Below are positions 1 to 9,105 of a stretch of 64,000 bases of DNA, piece after piece. The stretch lies in the NCBI RefSeq assembly GCF_900090295.1, contig NZ_LT607753.1, forward strand, positions 4,712,001 to 4,776,000. The letters run 5' to 3'. This DNA comes from Micromonospora coxensis (GTDB lineage Bacteria; Actinomycetota; Actinomycetes; Mycobacteriales; Micromonosporaceae). The position numbers and the translations under genes were made by a program. Below the pieces are notes generated by a model that was not told where the DNA came from, ran no database searches, and worked only from the letters and a program-made list of their open reading frames with translations. Positions within the stretch are counted from its first letter, which is position 1. Each line of letters starts with the position of its first letter.

Positions 1-5
1 CGGGC

Positions 6-704
6 ATGGACGCGTACTCGATTTCTGAGGCCGGCCCGGTCCGGCCGCCGGTCACGGGCCCGGTGGCGGTGGCCCGGTTCGTGGCCACCACCCGGGCCGA
101 GGGGCCGGGCACCCGGACCGCCGTCTGGGTGCAGGGCTGCGCCATCCGCTGCCCCGGCTGCTTCAACCCACAGCTGTGGGGCTTCCGCGGCGGCGACCTG
201 CTCGCCCCCGCCGACCTGCTCGCCCGGGTGCTCGCCGCCGACAGCGAGGGGCTGACGCTGCTCGGCGGCGAACCGTTCGACCAGGCCGCCGCCCTCGCCG
301 AGGTCGCCGCCGGGGTACGCGACGCCGGCCGCTCGGTGATGACCTTCACCGGGTACACCACCGCCGGGCTGCGGCGCGCGGTCGACGGTGGCCGGACGGA
401 CGTGGCCGCCCTGCTGGCCGCGACCGACCTGCTGGTCGCCGGACCGTTCCGGGCCGACCTGGTCGACACCGGGCGGCCCTGGGTGGGCTCCACCAACCAG
501 GAGTTCGTCCTGCTCTCCGACCGCTTCCCCGGGCTGCTCGACGAGCTGCGGCGCACCCCGGACCGGGTGGAGGTGCTGGTCGACCCGGCCGGCCGGGTCA
601 GCGTCAACGGCTGGGCCGAGCTGGACGCGCTGGACGACCTGCTCGCCACGGCCCAGCTCCGGCGCGCCGGGCCGGCGGCCGGAGTGGTCCCCGGCGGCCG
701 GTGA
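6..704 (+). CDS. Radical SAM 4Fe-4S activating enzyme (NrdG/PflA-like)
   Basis: The 232-residue protein has a CX3CX2C cluster motif at C45, C49 and C52 (CAIRCPGC) and a GGEP SAM-binding motif at residues 87-90. These are the marks of the short activases that use SAM and a 4Fe-4S cluster to install a glycyl radical (NrdG, PFL-activase). The length fits that group. No glycyl-radical enzyme such as NrdD lies within the window, so the substrate is unknown; many actinomycetes carry solitary members of this family. The ATG lies five bases from the window edge and a longer form cannot be excluded. It converges on the next gene across about 70 bp. Confidence 0.8.
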   Translation: MDAYSISEAGPVRPPVTGPVAVARFVATTRAEGPGTRTAVWVQGCAIRCPGCFNPQLWGFRGGDLLAPADLLARVLAADSEGLTLLGGEPFDQAAALAEVAAGVRDAGRSVMTFTGYTTAGLRRAVDGGRTDVAALLAATDLLVAGPFRADLVDTGRPWVGSTNQEFVLLSDRFPGLLDELRRTPDRVEVLVDPAGRVSVNGWAELDALDDLLATAQLRRAGPAAGVVPGGR

Positions 705-777
705 TCCCGCTCGGGTGCCGGTCGTGCCGCCGTCGCCGACGCGACCCTGCTGACCCGCGGGTGGTCCCCGGGGCGGC

Positions 778-1176
778 TCAGAGCTGACGGATCGCGGTGG
801 AGTTGACCCGGAAGCCGACCGTCGCCTCGACGATCCGCTCCACCAGCTCGGCCTTGCGGATGCCGGCCACCCCGCGCAACCCGAGCCGGGCCGCCAGTGC
901 CCGCAGGTCCCGGCCCGACCAGCCGGCGAGGTACGCCGTACCGTCCTGGCGGGTGGACAGCGCGGCCAGCGCCGCCACCGCCCGGTCCGGGTCGACGACC
1001 GGCGCGACCGGCCGACGCGGCGCGGGCGGGCGGGCGCCGGCCGGGGGCGCCGTGACGGGCACCACCGCCAGCCGGGCCCGCCCCTCGGCCAGCGCGGCCA
1101 CCTCGGCGGCCGGCAGGTCGGCCACCAGCTCCGCGAGGCGGATCAGCAGCGCGGCGGTGACGGCCGGGTCGGTCAC
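778..1176 (-). CDS. Small SAP/Rho-N-like protein paired with ParA
   Basis: This 132-residue protein starts with a GTG that overlaps the stop of the upstream ParA gene (GTGA), so the two are almost certainly translationally coupled. The N-terminal half is Ala-rich helix followed by a Pro-rich linker (about residues 45-60). The C-terminal 50 residues contain the pattern DLRALAARLGL..RKAELVERI, which resembles the helix-extended-helix of SAP or Rho-N nucleic-acid-binding modules. I infer a DNA-binding or partition partner for ParA, in the place normally held by ParB. The function is not established and no ParB HTH is visible. Confidence 0.6.
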   Translation of the reverse strand: MTDPAVTAALLIRLAELVADLPAAEVAALAEGRARLAVVPVTAPPAGARPPAPRRPVAPVVDPDRAVAALAALSTRQDGTAYLAGWSGRDLRALAARLGLRGVAGIRKAELVERIVEATVGFRVNSTAIRQL

Positions 1177-2105
1177 GCCGCCACCTCGGCCGGTTGCAGG
1201 TGCGCGATGAACTCGGTGGTGATCTGGCGCAGCTCCTCCTGCACGGCCGGCAGCCCCACCCGGGGACGCAGCACCGCCGGCACGCCGCGCGGGGTGTTCG
1301 CGGCGAACAGGGTGACGTTCTCCCGCAGCACGGTCGGGAAGACCGGCAGGCCGAGCGCGCGGACCTGGTCCATGTAGCCCTGGTGCGCGGCGATCGGCTG
1401 CTGCGCGCTCAGGTGGATCATGGTGAACACCACTCCGGCGATGCCGGGGGCCACCTTCTGGTGCCGGCGGATCGTGGCGAAGCGCCGCGCGTCGGCGTTG
1501 TAGCGGTCGACCAACTCCCGGACGTTGCCGCAGAGGTAGTCGATGCCGAGGGTGGAGAGGTAGTCGGCCTTCGCCGGGATGAGCAGGTGGTCGCTGGCGA
1601 TGATGGCCGACTGGGTGACCACGTTGAAGTTCGGCGGACAGTCGATCAGCACCAGGTCGTAGCCGCCCAGCGCCTCGTCGTGCAGCCCTTCGGCGAGCGA
1701 GCCGCGCACCCGGAACAGCTCCCGGTCGTACTCCTCGCCGTCGGCCACGCCCCGGGCCAGGGCCAGGTCGATGTCGGTGAGGCCGAGGTGCGAGGCGATC
1801 AGATCGAGTCGTCCCGCGCCGGACAGGTGGGCGTTGGCCGGGCCGGGAGAGACCACCAGCTCACCCAGGGTGACCGCCGGGGTGTCGCCGCGCAGCCCGT
1901 CGTACCACCGCTTCACGGTGCGCCCGTCGCGCAGCCGCTCCCGCCAGTCGTCGGGATCGTAGAAGCTGAAGGTCAGGCTGGTCTGCGGGTCGAGGTCGAC
2001 CAGCAGCACCTTCATCCCCCGGTTGGCCAGCTCCGCACCGAGGTTGGCGGTCAGGGTGGTCTTGCCCACCCCGCCCTTGTAATTGATCACTGACACCACG
2101 TACAC
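1173..2105 (-). CDS. ParA/Soj-family partition ATPase
   Basis: The protein begins with a deviant Walker A, NYKGGVGKTTLTANLG, followed by VDLDPQTSLT (switch region) and a Walker B DLVLIDCPPNF, the layout of ParA/MinD ATPases that form ATP dimers on DNA. At about 310 residues it is a full-length chromosomal-type ParA. I place the start at the GTG at 2105 because GGAGG lies 8 bases upstream; an earlier GTG at 2114 abuts that ribosome site. It overlaps the small SAP-like gene by 4 bp. No parS-like repeat or ParB is nearby, so this is an orphan ParA, perhaps for cargo positioning rather than chromosome segregation. Confidence 0.85.
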   Translation of the reverse strand: MYVVSVINYKGGVGKTTLTANLGAELANRGMKVLLVDLDPQTSLTFSFYDPDDWRERLRDGRTVKRWYDGLRGDTPAVTLGELVVSPGPANAHLSGAGRLDLIASHLGLTDIDLALARGVADGEEYDRELFRVRGSLAEGLHDEALGGYDLVLIDCPPNFNVVTQSAIIASDHLLIPAKADYLSTLGIDYLCGNVRELVDRYNADARRFATIRRHQKVAPGIAGVVFTMIHLSAQQPIAAHQGYMDQVRALGLPVFPTVLRENVTLFAANTPRGVPAVLRPRVGLPAVQEELRQITTEFIAHLQPAEVAA

Positions 2106-2162
2106 CGACGGCACCTCCCCAGACGGGGGAACCGTAGCGGGCGCGGCCTAGTCTGACCATCC

Positions 2163-3260
2163 ATGATGGCGACTCGCGACGGTCACGCTGTGCGACCGGC
2201 AGTCAGGTACGCCGCCGGTGTGGGCCTCGCCGTCGTCGCGGCCGTGCTCTGGGCGGTCGGCATGACCGTCCTGCAACCGCTCACCGAGCCGGTCGGGCCG
2301 TGGTCCGAGACGCTGCCCGGCAACAACACCTACTGGGCCCGCGACCTGCGGTTCCTGGCGATCCTGGCGGTCGCGGCCGGGCTGGTGCTGGCCGGCGGCG
2401 GCCGGCGCGACGCGGCGGTGCCGGCGGTGCTGCTCGCCGGCGGCTGGCTGGCCGTGGACGTCGCCGTCGACCGGGCCGACCCGTACGGCGCCGGTGCGAC
2501 CGTCGCGCTCGCCGTCGCCGGCTGCCTGGCCGTCGCCGCCACCGCCACCCTGGTACGCCGACCGGCCCGCGCCGCGCCCGACCGGCCGGTGCTGGCCGGG
2601 ACGGCCTGCGTGGCGGCGGTGCTCGTGCTGGTCGCCACGCTGATCGAGTCACCCACCGACCGGGAGCCGGAACTCGACCCGGCGGCGCTGGCCACCGCCG
2701 GGCTGCTGCTCGCGCTGACCGTGGCGGGCGCGCTGGCCGCCGCGCCCGCGTCACCGTCGCCCGGCACGCGGCGCCCCGACGGCTCCCCGCTTCCGGTGAC
2801 CGCCGAACGTCGTCGGCGCTACGCCGTCGCGGCCGGGATCGCCGTCGTGGGCCTGGTCGGCCTGGTCCTGGTCCGGGCGGTCGAGCCCGGACACCGGCTG
2901 ACGCCCGCCGCCGCGCTCGGCACGGTCCTGCTGGCCGGGGTCACCCTGCTGGCGTGGGACTGGCCGGACGGCCGCCCCACGTGGTGGCGGCACGGGCTGG
3001 CCACCCTCGTCGCTGCGGTCCTCCCGGTGGGGCTGATGGTCGCCGTCGCCGTGGTCACCGGGATGCTGCGCCTGGCGGCGCCGCTGACCGCCCTCGCCGG
3101 CAACAGCCCGATCAACAGCGCCGACTCCGACGTCCTGCTGTCGCTGTCCGGGCTGCTCGCCGGCCTCGGCACGGCGCTGCTGCTGGCCCGCCCCGCCACC
3201 CTCGGTCAGGCGCCGACGCCCCCGGAGCCGCCCCTGCGGGCCAGCGCCGAGCGGCGGTAG
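2163..3260 (+). CDS. Polytopic membrane protein, unknown function
   Basis: The 365-residue protein has roughly ten hydrophobic Ala/Val/Leu segments spread through its length, with short Pro- and Arg-rich loops and no conserved catalytic motif that I recognise. It starts with a double ATG (2163 or 2166). It is divergent from parA and its last 55 bases overlap the end of the convergent amino-acid permease gene, so the two 3' ends are antisense to each other. It looks like one of the lineage-specific integral membrane proteins of actinomycetes. I cannot assign a function. Confidence 0.7.
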   Translation: MMATRDGHAVRPAVRYAAGVGLAVVAAVLWAVGMTVLQPLTEPVGPWSETLPGNNTYWARDLRFLAILAVAAGLVLAGGGRRDAAVPAVLLAGGWLAVDVAVDRADPYGAGATVALAVAGCLAVAATATLVRRPARAAPDRPVLAGTACVAAVLVLVATLIESPTDREPELDPAALATAGLLLALTVAGALAAAPASPSPGTRRPDGSPLPVTAERRRRYAVAAGIAVVGLVGLVLVRAVEPGHRLTPAAALGTVLLAGVTLLAWDWPDGRPTWWRHGLATLVAAVLPVGLMVAVAVVTGMLRLAAPLTALAGNSPINSADSDVLLSLSGLLAGLGTALLLARPATLGQAPTPPEPPLRASAERR

Positions 3261-4636
3261 CCGTACACGGCGTAGATGACCGCGCCGAGCAGGAACCAGA
3301 CTGCGAACCGCAGCCAGGTCACCGGAGCCAGGAAGGTGATCAGCCAGACCGAGAAGAGCGCGCCGAGCGCCGGCACCACCGGCATGCCCGGCAGCCGGAA
3401 CGTGCGCGGCGCGTCCGGGCGGCGGTAACGCAGCACGATCACCGCGATGCAGACCACCACGAACGCCAGCAGGATGCCGATGTTGGTCAGCTCCGCCGCC
3501 TCCCGGATCGGCAGGAAGCCGGCGATCAGCGCCGAGCCCACCCCGACGATCCAGGTGACCCGCACCGGCACCCGGCGGACCGGGTGCACCTTGGCGAACC
3601 AGGCCGGCAGCAGCCCGTCCCGGCTCATCGAGAACCACACCCGGGTCACCCCGAGCATGAAGGTGAACATCACGGTCAGGATGCCGATGATCGCGCCGAC
3701 CGCGATGACGCTGGCCAGGCCGGAGAGGCCCACCGAGGCGAACGCCGAGGAGAAGCCGCTCTCCGGGTCGATCTCCCGGTAGTTCTGCATGCCGGTGAGC
3801 ACCAGCGTGGCCAGCACGTACAGCACCATCGAGATGGCCAGCGAGTAGATGATGGCCTTCGGCATGTGCCGGCGGGCGTCCTTGGACTCCTCGGCGGCGG
3901 TGCTCATCGCGTCGTACCCGAAGACGGCGAAGAAGACGGTGGCCGCGCCGGTGAACGCCCCGGCGATGCCGAACGGGAAGAACGGCGAGTAGTTCGCGGT
4001 CCTGACGTAGAAGAAGCCGACCACGATGACCAGCAGCACCACGGCCACCTTCAGGCCGACCACGAACGTCTCGAAGCGGGCCGCCGTCTTGATGCCCCGG
4101 GTCAGCAGGTAGGCGATGAAGAGGCAGAGGATCACGGCGAACAGGTCGACCACGTGACCCTCGCCGGTGCCCGGCGCGCCGAGCATCCACGCCGGCAGCC
4201 CCACGCCCAGCTCACCGACGAGGAAGCCGAAGTAGCCGGAGATGCCGATCGCCACCACCGCCACGATGGCGGTGTACTCCAGCAGCAGGTCCCAGCCGAT
4301 GAACCAGCCGACCGCCTCGCCGAGCACCGCGTACCCGTAGGTGTAGGCCGAGCCGGCCTTCGGGATCATGCCGGCGAACTCGGCGTACGACAGCGCCGCC
4401 GCCGCGCTGGCCAGTCCGGCGATCAGGAACGACACCAGCACGGCGGGGCCGGCCGTCTCGCTGGCCACCGCCCCGGCCAGGGCGAAGATGCCGGCCCCGA
4501 TGATGCCGCCGACGCCGATCGCGGTGAGCTGCCACAGCCCCAGTGAGCGGGCCAGCGCCGCGCCCTCCACCTCGTCGACGATCTCCTCGACGGGCTTGCG
4601 TCGGAAGATCCCCGTGCCGTTGCCTGCGGAGGCCAT
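3206..4636 (-). CDS. APC-superfamily amino acid permease
   Basis: The 476-residue protein carries the first-helix signature IGVGGIIGAGIFALAG and the following SYAEFAGMIPKAGSAYTY segment, which are typical of cationic-amino-acid-transporter-like APC permeases. About 12-13 membrane segments are visible, with a cytoplasmic N-tail (RRKPVEEIVDEVE). Substrate is probably a cationic or neutral amino acid, moved with H+. I chose the ATG at 4636, which has an AAGGGG stretch upstream, over a GTG at 4651. It is a single gene; its 3' end overlaps the convergent membrane-protein gene. Confidence 0.88.
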   Translation of the reverse strand: MASAGNGTGIFRRKPVEEIVDEVEGAALARSLGLWQLTAIGVGGIIGAGIFALAGAVASETAGPAVLVSFLIAGLASAAAALSYAEFAGMIPKAGSAYTYGYAVLGEAVGWFIGWDLLLEYTAIVAVVAIGISGYFGFLVGELGVGLPAWMLGAPGTGEGHVVDLFAVILCLFIAYLLTRGIKTAARFETFVVGLKVAVVLLVIVVGFFYVRTANYSPFFPFGIAGAFTGAATVFFAVFGYDAMSTAAEESKDARRHMPKAIIYSLAISMVLYVLATLVLTGMQNYREIDPESGFSSAFASVGLSGLASVIAVGAIIGILTVMFTFMLGVTRVWFSMSRDGLLPAWFAKVHPVRRVPVRVTWIVGVGSALIAGFLPIREAAELTNIGILLAFVVVCIAVIVLRYRRPDAPRTFRLPGMPVVPALGALFSVWLITFLAPVTWLRFAVWFLLGAVIYAVYGYRRSALARRGGSGGVGA

Positions 4637-4709
4637 CGTCGTCCCCTTCACCGATCGGCGTGGAGTCCCGTGGGGGACGTATGCCCCAACGACCTGACCC
4701 GCGTGCGGG

Positions 4710-5273
4710 TCACTCAGCGACCGGGAGGACCACCTCGTTGCGGCGCAGGAACCACGGCTTCCACGGCGGGTCGAAGCGGGCGTACCGGATCGCGCCCGAC
4801 GGGGTCAGGCCGGCCGCGGTCACCGCCCGGCCCAGCGCGGTGGCCCGCCGGCCGAACGCCTGCTCCGTCCAGCGACCGGAGAAGCGGACGGCGGCGGCGA
4901 GCTGCCCGGGGACCTCCCGGACGGTGATCCGCGGGTCCTGCGGCTCGGGCGCGGTGGCCGTGGACAGGCCCGCCGGCAGCACGAACCGCACCAGCCAGCA
5001 GCCGGGCCGGTCGCCCTCCTCCTGCACGACCGGCGCGGTCATCGCGATCCGCTCGGCGCCGGCGGTCTCCTGCACCACGGGGGCGGTCATGGCGACCGTC
5101 CGCCGGGACCGGTTGGCCCCGGAGAGGTACCCGAGCAGCGGGCGGAACGCAGCCTTGCCCGCCTCGACGAGCGTCCCCTCCACCCGTATCTCGGCGACCA
5201 GGTGGGCCGGGTACCGACGCAGCTCGAAGCCCGGGTGCCTGGCCACCACCCGGTACGGCTGCTGCTCGGTCAT
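4710..5273 (-). CDS. SOUL family heme-binding protein
   Basis: This 187-residue protein shows the SOUL/HBP pattern: an N-terminal YRVVARHPGFELRRYPAHLVAE strand region, a repeated IAMTAPV motif (VAMTAPVVQET and IAMTAPVVQE, about residues 65-95), and a C-terminal PWKPWFLRRNEV box. SOUL proteins bind heme or related tetrapyrroles; the physiological role in bacteria is uncertain. The ATG at 5273 has GGGAG 8 bases upstream. It is a stand-alone gene after the permease, on the same strand with about 70 bp between. Confidence 0.85.
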   Translation of the reverse strand: MTEQQPYRVVARHPGFELRRYPAHLVAEIRVEGTLVEAGKAAFRPLLGYLSGANRSRRTVAMTAPVVQETAGAERIAMTAPVVQEEGDRPGCWLVRFVLPAGLSTATAPEPQDPRITVREVPGQLAAAVRFSGRWTEQAFGRRATALGRAVTAAGLTPSGAIRYARFDPPWKPWFLRRNEVVLPVAE

Positions 5274-5314
5274 CAGGCACGCTCCCGGGCCGTCAGGGCT
5301 CCTCCACCCGCACG

Positions 5315-6040
5315 CTACCGCTCGCCGGCGTCCGGCTCGGGGTGAAGCGGAACCTCCGCCGGCCGCCAGTACTGCCGTCTGCCCTCGTCGCGCACGACCA
5401 CACCGAGCCGGGCCAGTTCGGCGCGCAGCTCGCGGGCCTCCCCGCCGCGGCCGGCGTCCAGGGCCCGCTGCCGGGCCCGCAGCAGCGCGTCTCCGCCGGG
5501 CGGCAGCCCCGGCAGTCCCGCCACCCACCGCCGGTACGCCTGCCGGTGCGGGTCCTGCTCGACCCACGGCCAGCCGTGCCCGGTGAACGCCGCCCGCAGC
5601 CGGTCCCGGGCCAGGTCCGACTTCTCCCGGGCCAGCTCCGCGCCGTCGGCGTCCAGCAGCACCAGCGCCTTGCCGTCGAGGAAGACGGCGCTCACCCCGG
5701 CCCGGTCGACGTCGTGCCCATGCCCGTCGCGGTGCAGCCGCACCCCGGTGCGGCCCACCGTCACGGTGAGCCGCTCCCGGGTGCCGACGTACGCCACCAG
5801 CAGCCCGGCCAGCGCCGGCACCCCCGTGCCGCCGGCGTACGCCTGGGCCTCGGGCAGCCCGGCCAGCAGCGCGAACCAGCCCTGGAACGGCACCCAGGGC
5901 AGGTCGGCGAGCCACCCCGCAGCGGCGGTGAGCGCAGCGCCCAGACCGGCCCCGAGCAGCGGGAACCCGCCCCACATGACCACCAGCTCCCCGACCCCGC
6001 CGCCGACCACCGTGGCGGTGCCGTGCCCCTGGGCGTCCAC
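5315..6040 (-). CDS. YqeB-like membrane protein with PH-type domain
   Basis: The gene starts with a GTG two bases after the stop of the ABC permease gene, so it is the third gene of the exporter operon. The 241-residue product has two N-terminal hydrophobic segments (about 12-35 and 60-82) around a conserved-looking LPWVPFQG motif, then a soluble part with a strand-rich RERLTVTVGRTGVRLHRDG stretch and a charged helical C-terminus (RARQRALDAGRGGEARELR). The layout matches what I remember of actinobacterial YqeB-like proteins with a PH-type fold. It may assist or sense the membrane state for the exporter; that is inference. Confidence 0.6.
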   Translation of the reverse strand: MDAQGHGTATVVGGGVGELVVMWGGFPLLGAGLGAALTAAAGWLADLPWVPFQGWFALLAGLPEAQAYAGGTGVPALAGLLVAYVGTRERLTVTVGRTGVRLHRDGHGHDVDRAGVSAVFLDGKALVLLDADGAELAREKSDLARDRLRAAFTGHGWPWVEQDPHRQAYRRWVAGLPGLPPGGDALLRARQRALDAGRGGEARELRAELARLGVVVRDEGRRQYWRPAEVPLHPEPDAGER

Positions 6041-6042
6041 GC

Positions 6043-6825
6043 TCAGGACACCTCCCGCCGCAGGGTGCGGACCAGCCCGGCGGCCAGCGGCACGACCATC
6101 CAGACCAGGAGCGAGACCGCCAGCCGCCCCCACTGGCCGGCGGTGACCTCGACGCCCAGCAGCGGCTCCATGGTCACCGAGGTGTCCAGCCACGCCGCCG
6201 GCCGGTGCAGCGCCCGCACCATTGCCGACAGGATGCTCCACACGGTCGGCAGCAGCAGGTACGTGACGATCGCCAGCGGGGTGTTCAGCAGCAGCAGGCC
6301 GAAGCCCGCGCCCATCAGCACGTTCGCCACCTGCAACACGGCCGCGTGCGGCAGCAGCCGCCAGTCGAGGTTCCATTCGCCCGCGCCGCCGGTGGCCCCG
6401 GCGAGCAGCGTGCCGACGGCGGCGACGGCCAGGCTGACCCCGACCGAGGCCAGCGCCGCCAGCACCACCGCGACGAGCTTGGCGACCACCACCCGTTCCC
6501 GGCGTGGGACCAGGGCGAACGTGGTCAACGCGGTGCGCTGCGACCACTCCGCGCAGATGGACAGGATGCCGAGCACCGGCAGGAGCAGCCCGACCGGCAG
6601 CAGCGACGGGACGAAGAACGCGGTGAACGTCTGCTCGGCGTCGTCGAGGACGAACAGTTGCACGGTGACGATGCCGGCGGCGATCAGCCCGATGGTGGCC
6701 AGCAGCCAGCGTCCGGCCCGCGTGTCGGCGAGCTTGCGCAGCTCCACCCCGGTGAGCCGGGCAAGGGACGGCCCGTCGGCCACCGGGCGGCGGTCGGTGA
6801 CGGCGGGTGCGGTGATGGTGGTCAT
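6043..6825 (-). CDS. ABC-2 type transporter permease
   Basis: The 260-residue protein has six hydrophobic segments and the ABC-2 permease pattern, including SQRTALTTFALVPRRERVVVAKL in the cytosolic coupling region and an N-terminal RLTGVELRKLADTRAGR amphipathic helix before the first membrane span. It is the membrane partner of the ATPase gene upstream, with which it overlaps by 4 bp (ATGA). Proteins of this type export peptides, lipids or antibiotics. No substrate gene is adjacent, but the divergent two-component system probably controls the operon. Confidence 0.82.
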   Translation of the reverse strand: MTTITAPAVTDRRPVADGPSLARLTGVELRKLADTRAGRWLLATIGLIAAGIVTVQLFVLDDAEQTFTAFFVPSLLPVGLLLPVLGILSICAEWSQRTALTTFALVPRRERVVVAKLVAVVLAALASVGVSLAVAAVGTLLAGATGGAGEWNLDWRLLPHAAVLQVANVLMGAGFGLLLLNTPLAIVTYLLLPTVWSILSAMVRALHRPAAWLDTSVTMEPLLGVEVTAGQWGRLAVSLLVWMVVPLAAGLVRTLRREVS

Positions 6826-7721
6826 TTGACGGCTTCCTTCGTCGACGCGCCGGCGGTGAGGGTGAGGAAGAGCTGTTCGAGGCCGCCGCTGCCGGCGGGA
6901 CGCAGCTCGGTGAGGACCAGTCCGGCGTCGGCGGCGACCTGCCCCACGGCGCCGGGCTCGGCCCGGACCAGGAAGCCGCCGTCGGTCCCGGCGGTGGCGC
7001 GCAGGCCGACCCGGTCCAGGGTCAGCCGCAGGGCGTGCGGGTCTCGGCCACGGACCAGGGTGCCGGCGCCGGCCAGCAGCTCGTCCTTGCCGCCGGCGGC
7101 GACCACCCGGCCGCCGCCGATCACCACGACCCGGTCGGCGACCGCCTCCACCTCGCGCAGCAGGTGGGAGGAGAGCAGCACGGTGCCACCCCGATCGGCG
7201 AAGTCGCGCAGCAGGCCGCGCATCCAGAAGATGCCCTCCGGGTCGAGGCCGTTGGCCGGCTCGTCGAGGATCAGCACCCGGGGGTCACCCAGCAGCGCCA
7301 GCGCCAGGCCGAGCCGCTGCCGCATCCCGAGCGAGTACGCCCCGACCCGCCGCTTCGCCGCCGTCGCGTTCAGCCCGACCAGATCGAGGACCGCGCCCAC
7401 CCGCCCGTGGTCCACGCCCATCGTCCGGGCGGCCAGGGTCAGCGCCTCCCGGCCGGTGCGCCCGGCGTGCTGCGCCGAGGCGTCCAGCAGCACCCCGACC
7501 TCCCGCCCGGGGTTGGGCAGCTCCCGGTACCGGCGGCCGGTGACGGTGGCACCGCCGGAGGTCGGCGGGGTCAGCCCGCAGATCATCCGCATGGTGGTGG
7601 ACTTGCCGGCGCCGTTCGGGCCGAGGAACCCGGTCACCGTGCCCGGTTCGCAGTGGAACGAGACGTCGTCGACGGCGACGTGCGGGCCGTACCGTTTGGT
7701 GAGGTGTTCGACCGTGATCAT
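6822..7721 (-). CDS. ABC transporter ATP-binding protein
   Basis: The 299-residue ATPase has Walker A GPNGAGKSTT, Q-loop region, signature YSLGMRQRLGLA, Walker B VLILDEPANGLDPEG and the switch His in LLSSHLLREVE. The DrrA-type C-terminal extension (about residues 215-299) is present. It energises the ABC-2 permease encoded next; the two genes overlap by 4 bp and the YqeB-like gene follows. The operon is divergent from a histidine kinase gene 134 bp away, the usual arrangement of bacitracin/lantibiotic-type or membrane-stress exporters. Confidence 0.9.
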   Translation of the reverse strand: MITVEHLTKRYGPHVAVDDVSFHCEPGTVTGFLGPNGAGKSTTMRMICGLTPPTSGGATVTGRRYRELPNPGREVGVLLDASAQHAGRTGREALTLAARTMGVDHGRVGAVLDLVGLNATAAKRRVGAYSLGMRQRLGLALALLGDPRVLILDEPANGLDPEGIFWMRGLLRDFADRGGTVLLSSHLLREVEAVADRVVVIGGGRVVAAGGKDELLAGAGTLVRGRDPHALRLTLDRVGLRATAGTDGGFLVRAEPGAVGQVAADAGLVLTELRPAGSGGLEQLFLTLTAGASTKEAVK

Positions 7722-7854
7722 GGCGTCGAGCCTGCCCGCGCCACCCGGCCACGCGCTGCGGCCGGCGGTCGAGAGCCACCCATACCTCGGTCTACCGGCA
7801 GCCTTCGACTTTGGTAGGTGTCGCCGGCGCGGGACGGCTTCCTAGCATGGAGCG

Positions 7855-9105
7855 GTGAGCAGCGCCGTCGTCGTACCCGATCATCCCTGGCTGCTGCCGG
7901 GATCCCTCGCCCCCGCCTCCCGAGTGGCCCGCCGGACACCCCGGGACTGGCTGGTCGACGGCCTGCTCTTCCTGCTCTCCCTGGCCTGGGCGGTGCTCGC
8001 CTTCGGCGACTCGCTCGGGCCGGAGCCGGAGATGGCCCTCAACGCCGGGCCGTCCTGGCTCAACGAGGTCGACCTGGTGCTCGGGGTGTGGGCCTCCACC
8101 GCCCTGTGGCTGCGCCGGCGCTGGCCGGTCGGGCTGGCCGTGGTCACCCTGCCGCTGATCCTCTTCTCGGTCAGCGCGTCGGTGGCCCTGGTGGTCATCC
8201 TCTTCACGGTGCTGGTGCACCGCCCGCTGCCGGTGGCGGCGGCGCTGACCGCCGTGCACCTGCTGAGCAGCCCGGTGTTCCTCGCGGTCCGCCCCGATCC
8301 GGCGATGCCGTACTGGGCCTCGGTCGCGTTCACGGTGCTGGTGATCGGTGTGATCGTGGCCTGGGCGCTCTTCGTCCGGGCCCGCCGTCAGCTTGTGCTG
8401 TCGCTGCGCGAGCGCGCGGACCGGGCCGAGGCCGAGCAGCAGCTGCGGGTCGCCCAGGCCCGGCAGCTGGAGCGCACCCGCATCGCCCGGGAGATGCACG
8501 ACGTGCTGGCGCACCGGATCTCCCTGCTCAGCCTGCACGCCGGGGCCCTGGAGTTCCGTCCCGACGCGCCCGCGGAGGAGGTCGCGAAGGCGGCCGGGGT
8601 GATCCGGGCCAGTGCGCACGCCGCCCTGCAGGACCTGCGCGAGGTGATCGGGGTGCTGCGCGCCGAGTCCGGCGCCGCCGAGACGGCCACCCCGGAACGC
8701 CCGCAGCCGACCCTCGGCGACCTGCCGGCGCTGGTGGCGGAGTCCCGGGCGGCCGGGGTGCGGGTCGGCGTGGTGGACGCGGTCGCCGACGCCGCGGCCG
8801 TGCCTGCGGCGGTCGGGCGCAGCGCGTACCGGATCGTGCAGGAGGGGCTGACCAACGCCCGCAAGCACGCGCCGGGGGCGCTGGTGTCGGTCCAGCTCGC
8901 CGGACGCCCCGGCGACGGTCTGGCCGTCGAGATCCGCAACCCGTGGCCGGTCGGCGAGCCACCGGCCCCGGCGATCCCGGGCACCGGCACCGGCCTGGTC
9001 GGCGTCGCCGAGCGGGTCAGCCTCGCCGGTGGCCGGCTGGAGCACGGGCGGGACGCCACCGGCGACTTCCGGCTCGCCGCCTGGCTGCCCTGGCCGGCGT
9101 CGTGA
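7855..9105 (+). CDS. Sensor histidine kinase, NarL/DesK class (HisKA_3)
   Basis: This 416-residue kinase has four or more N-terminal membrane segments (about residues 30-165), a coiled stretch (RERADRAEAEQQLRVAQARQ), the HisKA_3 phosphoacceptor box ERTRIAREMHDVLAHRI with the His near residue 215, and a C-terminal HATPase with IVQEGLTNARKHA and a GTGTGLVGVAERV G-box. There is no large extracellular sensor domain, so it probably senses the membrane itself, like DesK. The GTG start is used. Its stop overlaps the GTG of the response regulator by 4 bp. Confidence 0.9.
   Translation: MSSAVVVPDHPWLLPGSLAPASRVARRTPRDWLVDGLLFLLSLAWAVLAFGDSLGPEPEMALNAGPSWLNEVDLVLGVWASTALWLRRRWPVGLAVVTLPLILFSVSASVALVVILFTVLVHRPLPVAAALTAVHLLSSPVFLAVRPDPAMPYWASVAFTVLVIGVIVAWALFVRARRQLVLSLRERADRAEAEQQLRVAQARQLERTRIAREMHDVLAHRISLLSLHAGALEFRPDAPAEEVAKAAGVIRASAHAALQDLREVIGVLRAESGAAETATPERPQPTLGDLPALVAESRAAGVRVGVVDAVADAAAVPAAVGRSAYRIVQEGLTNARKHAPGALVSVQLAGRPGDGLAVEIRNPWPVGEPPAPAIPGTGTGLVGVAERVSLAGGRLEHGRDATGDFRLAAWLPWPAS

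Noticed and set aside
6..704. Assignment as NrdG
   Set aside because: Motifs fit, but there is no anaerobic ribonucleotide reductase gene nearby, so the specific name is not supported.
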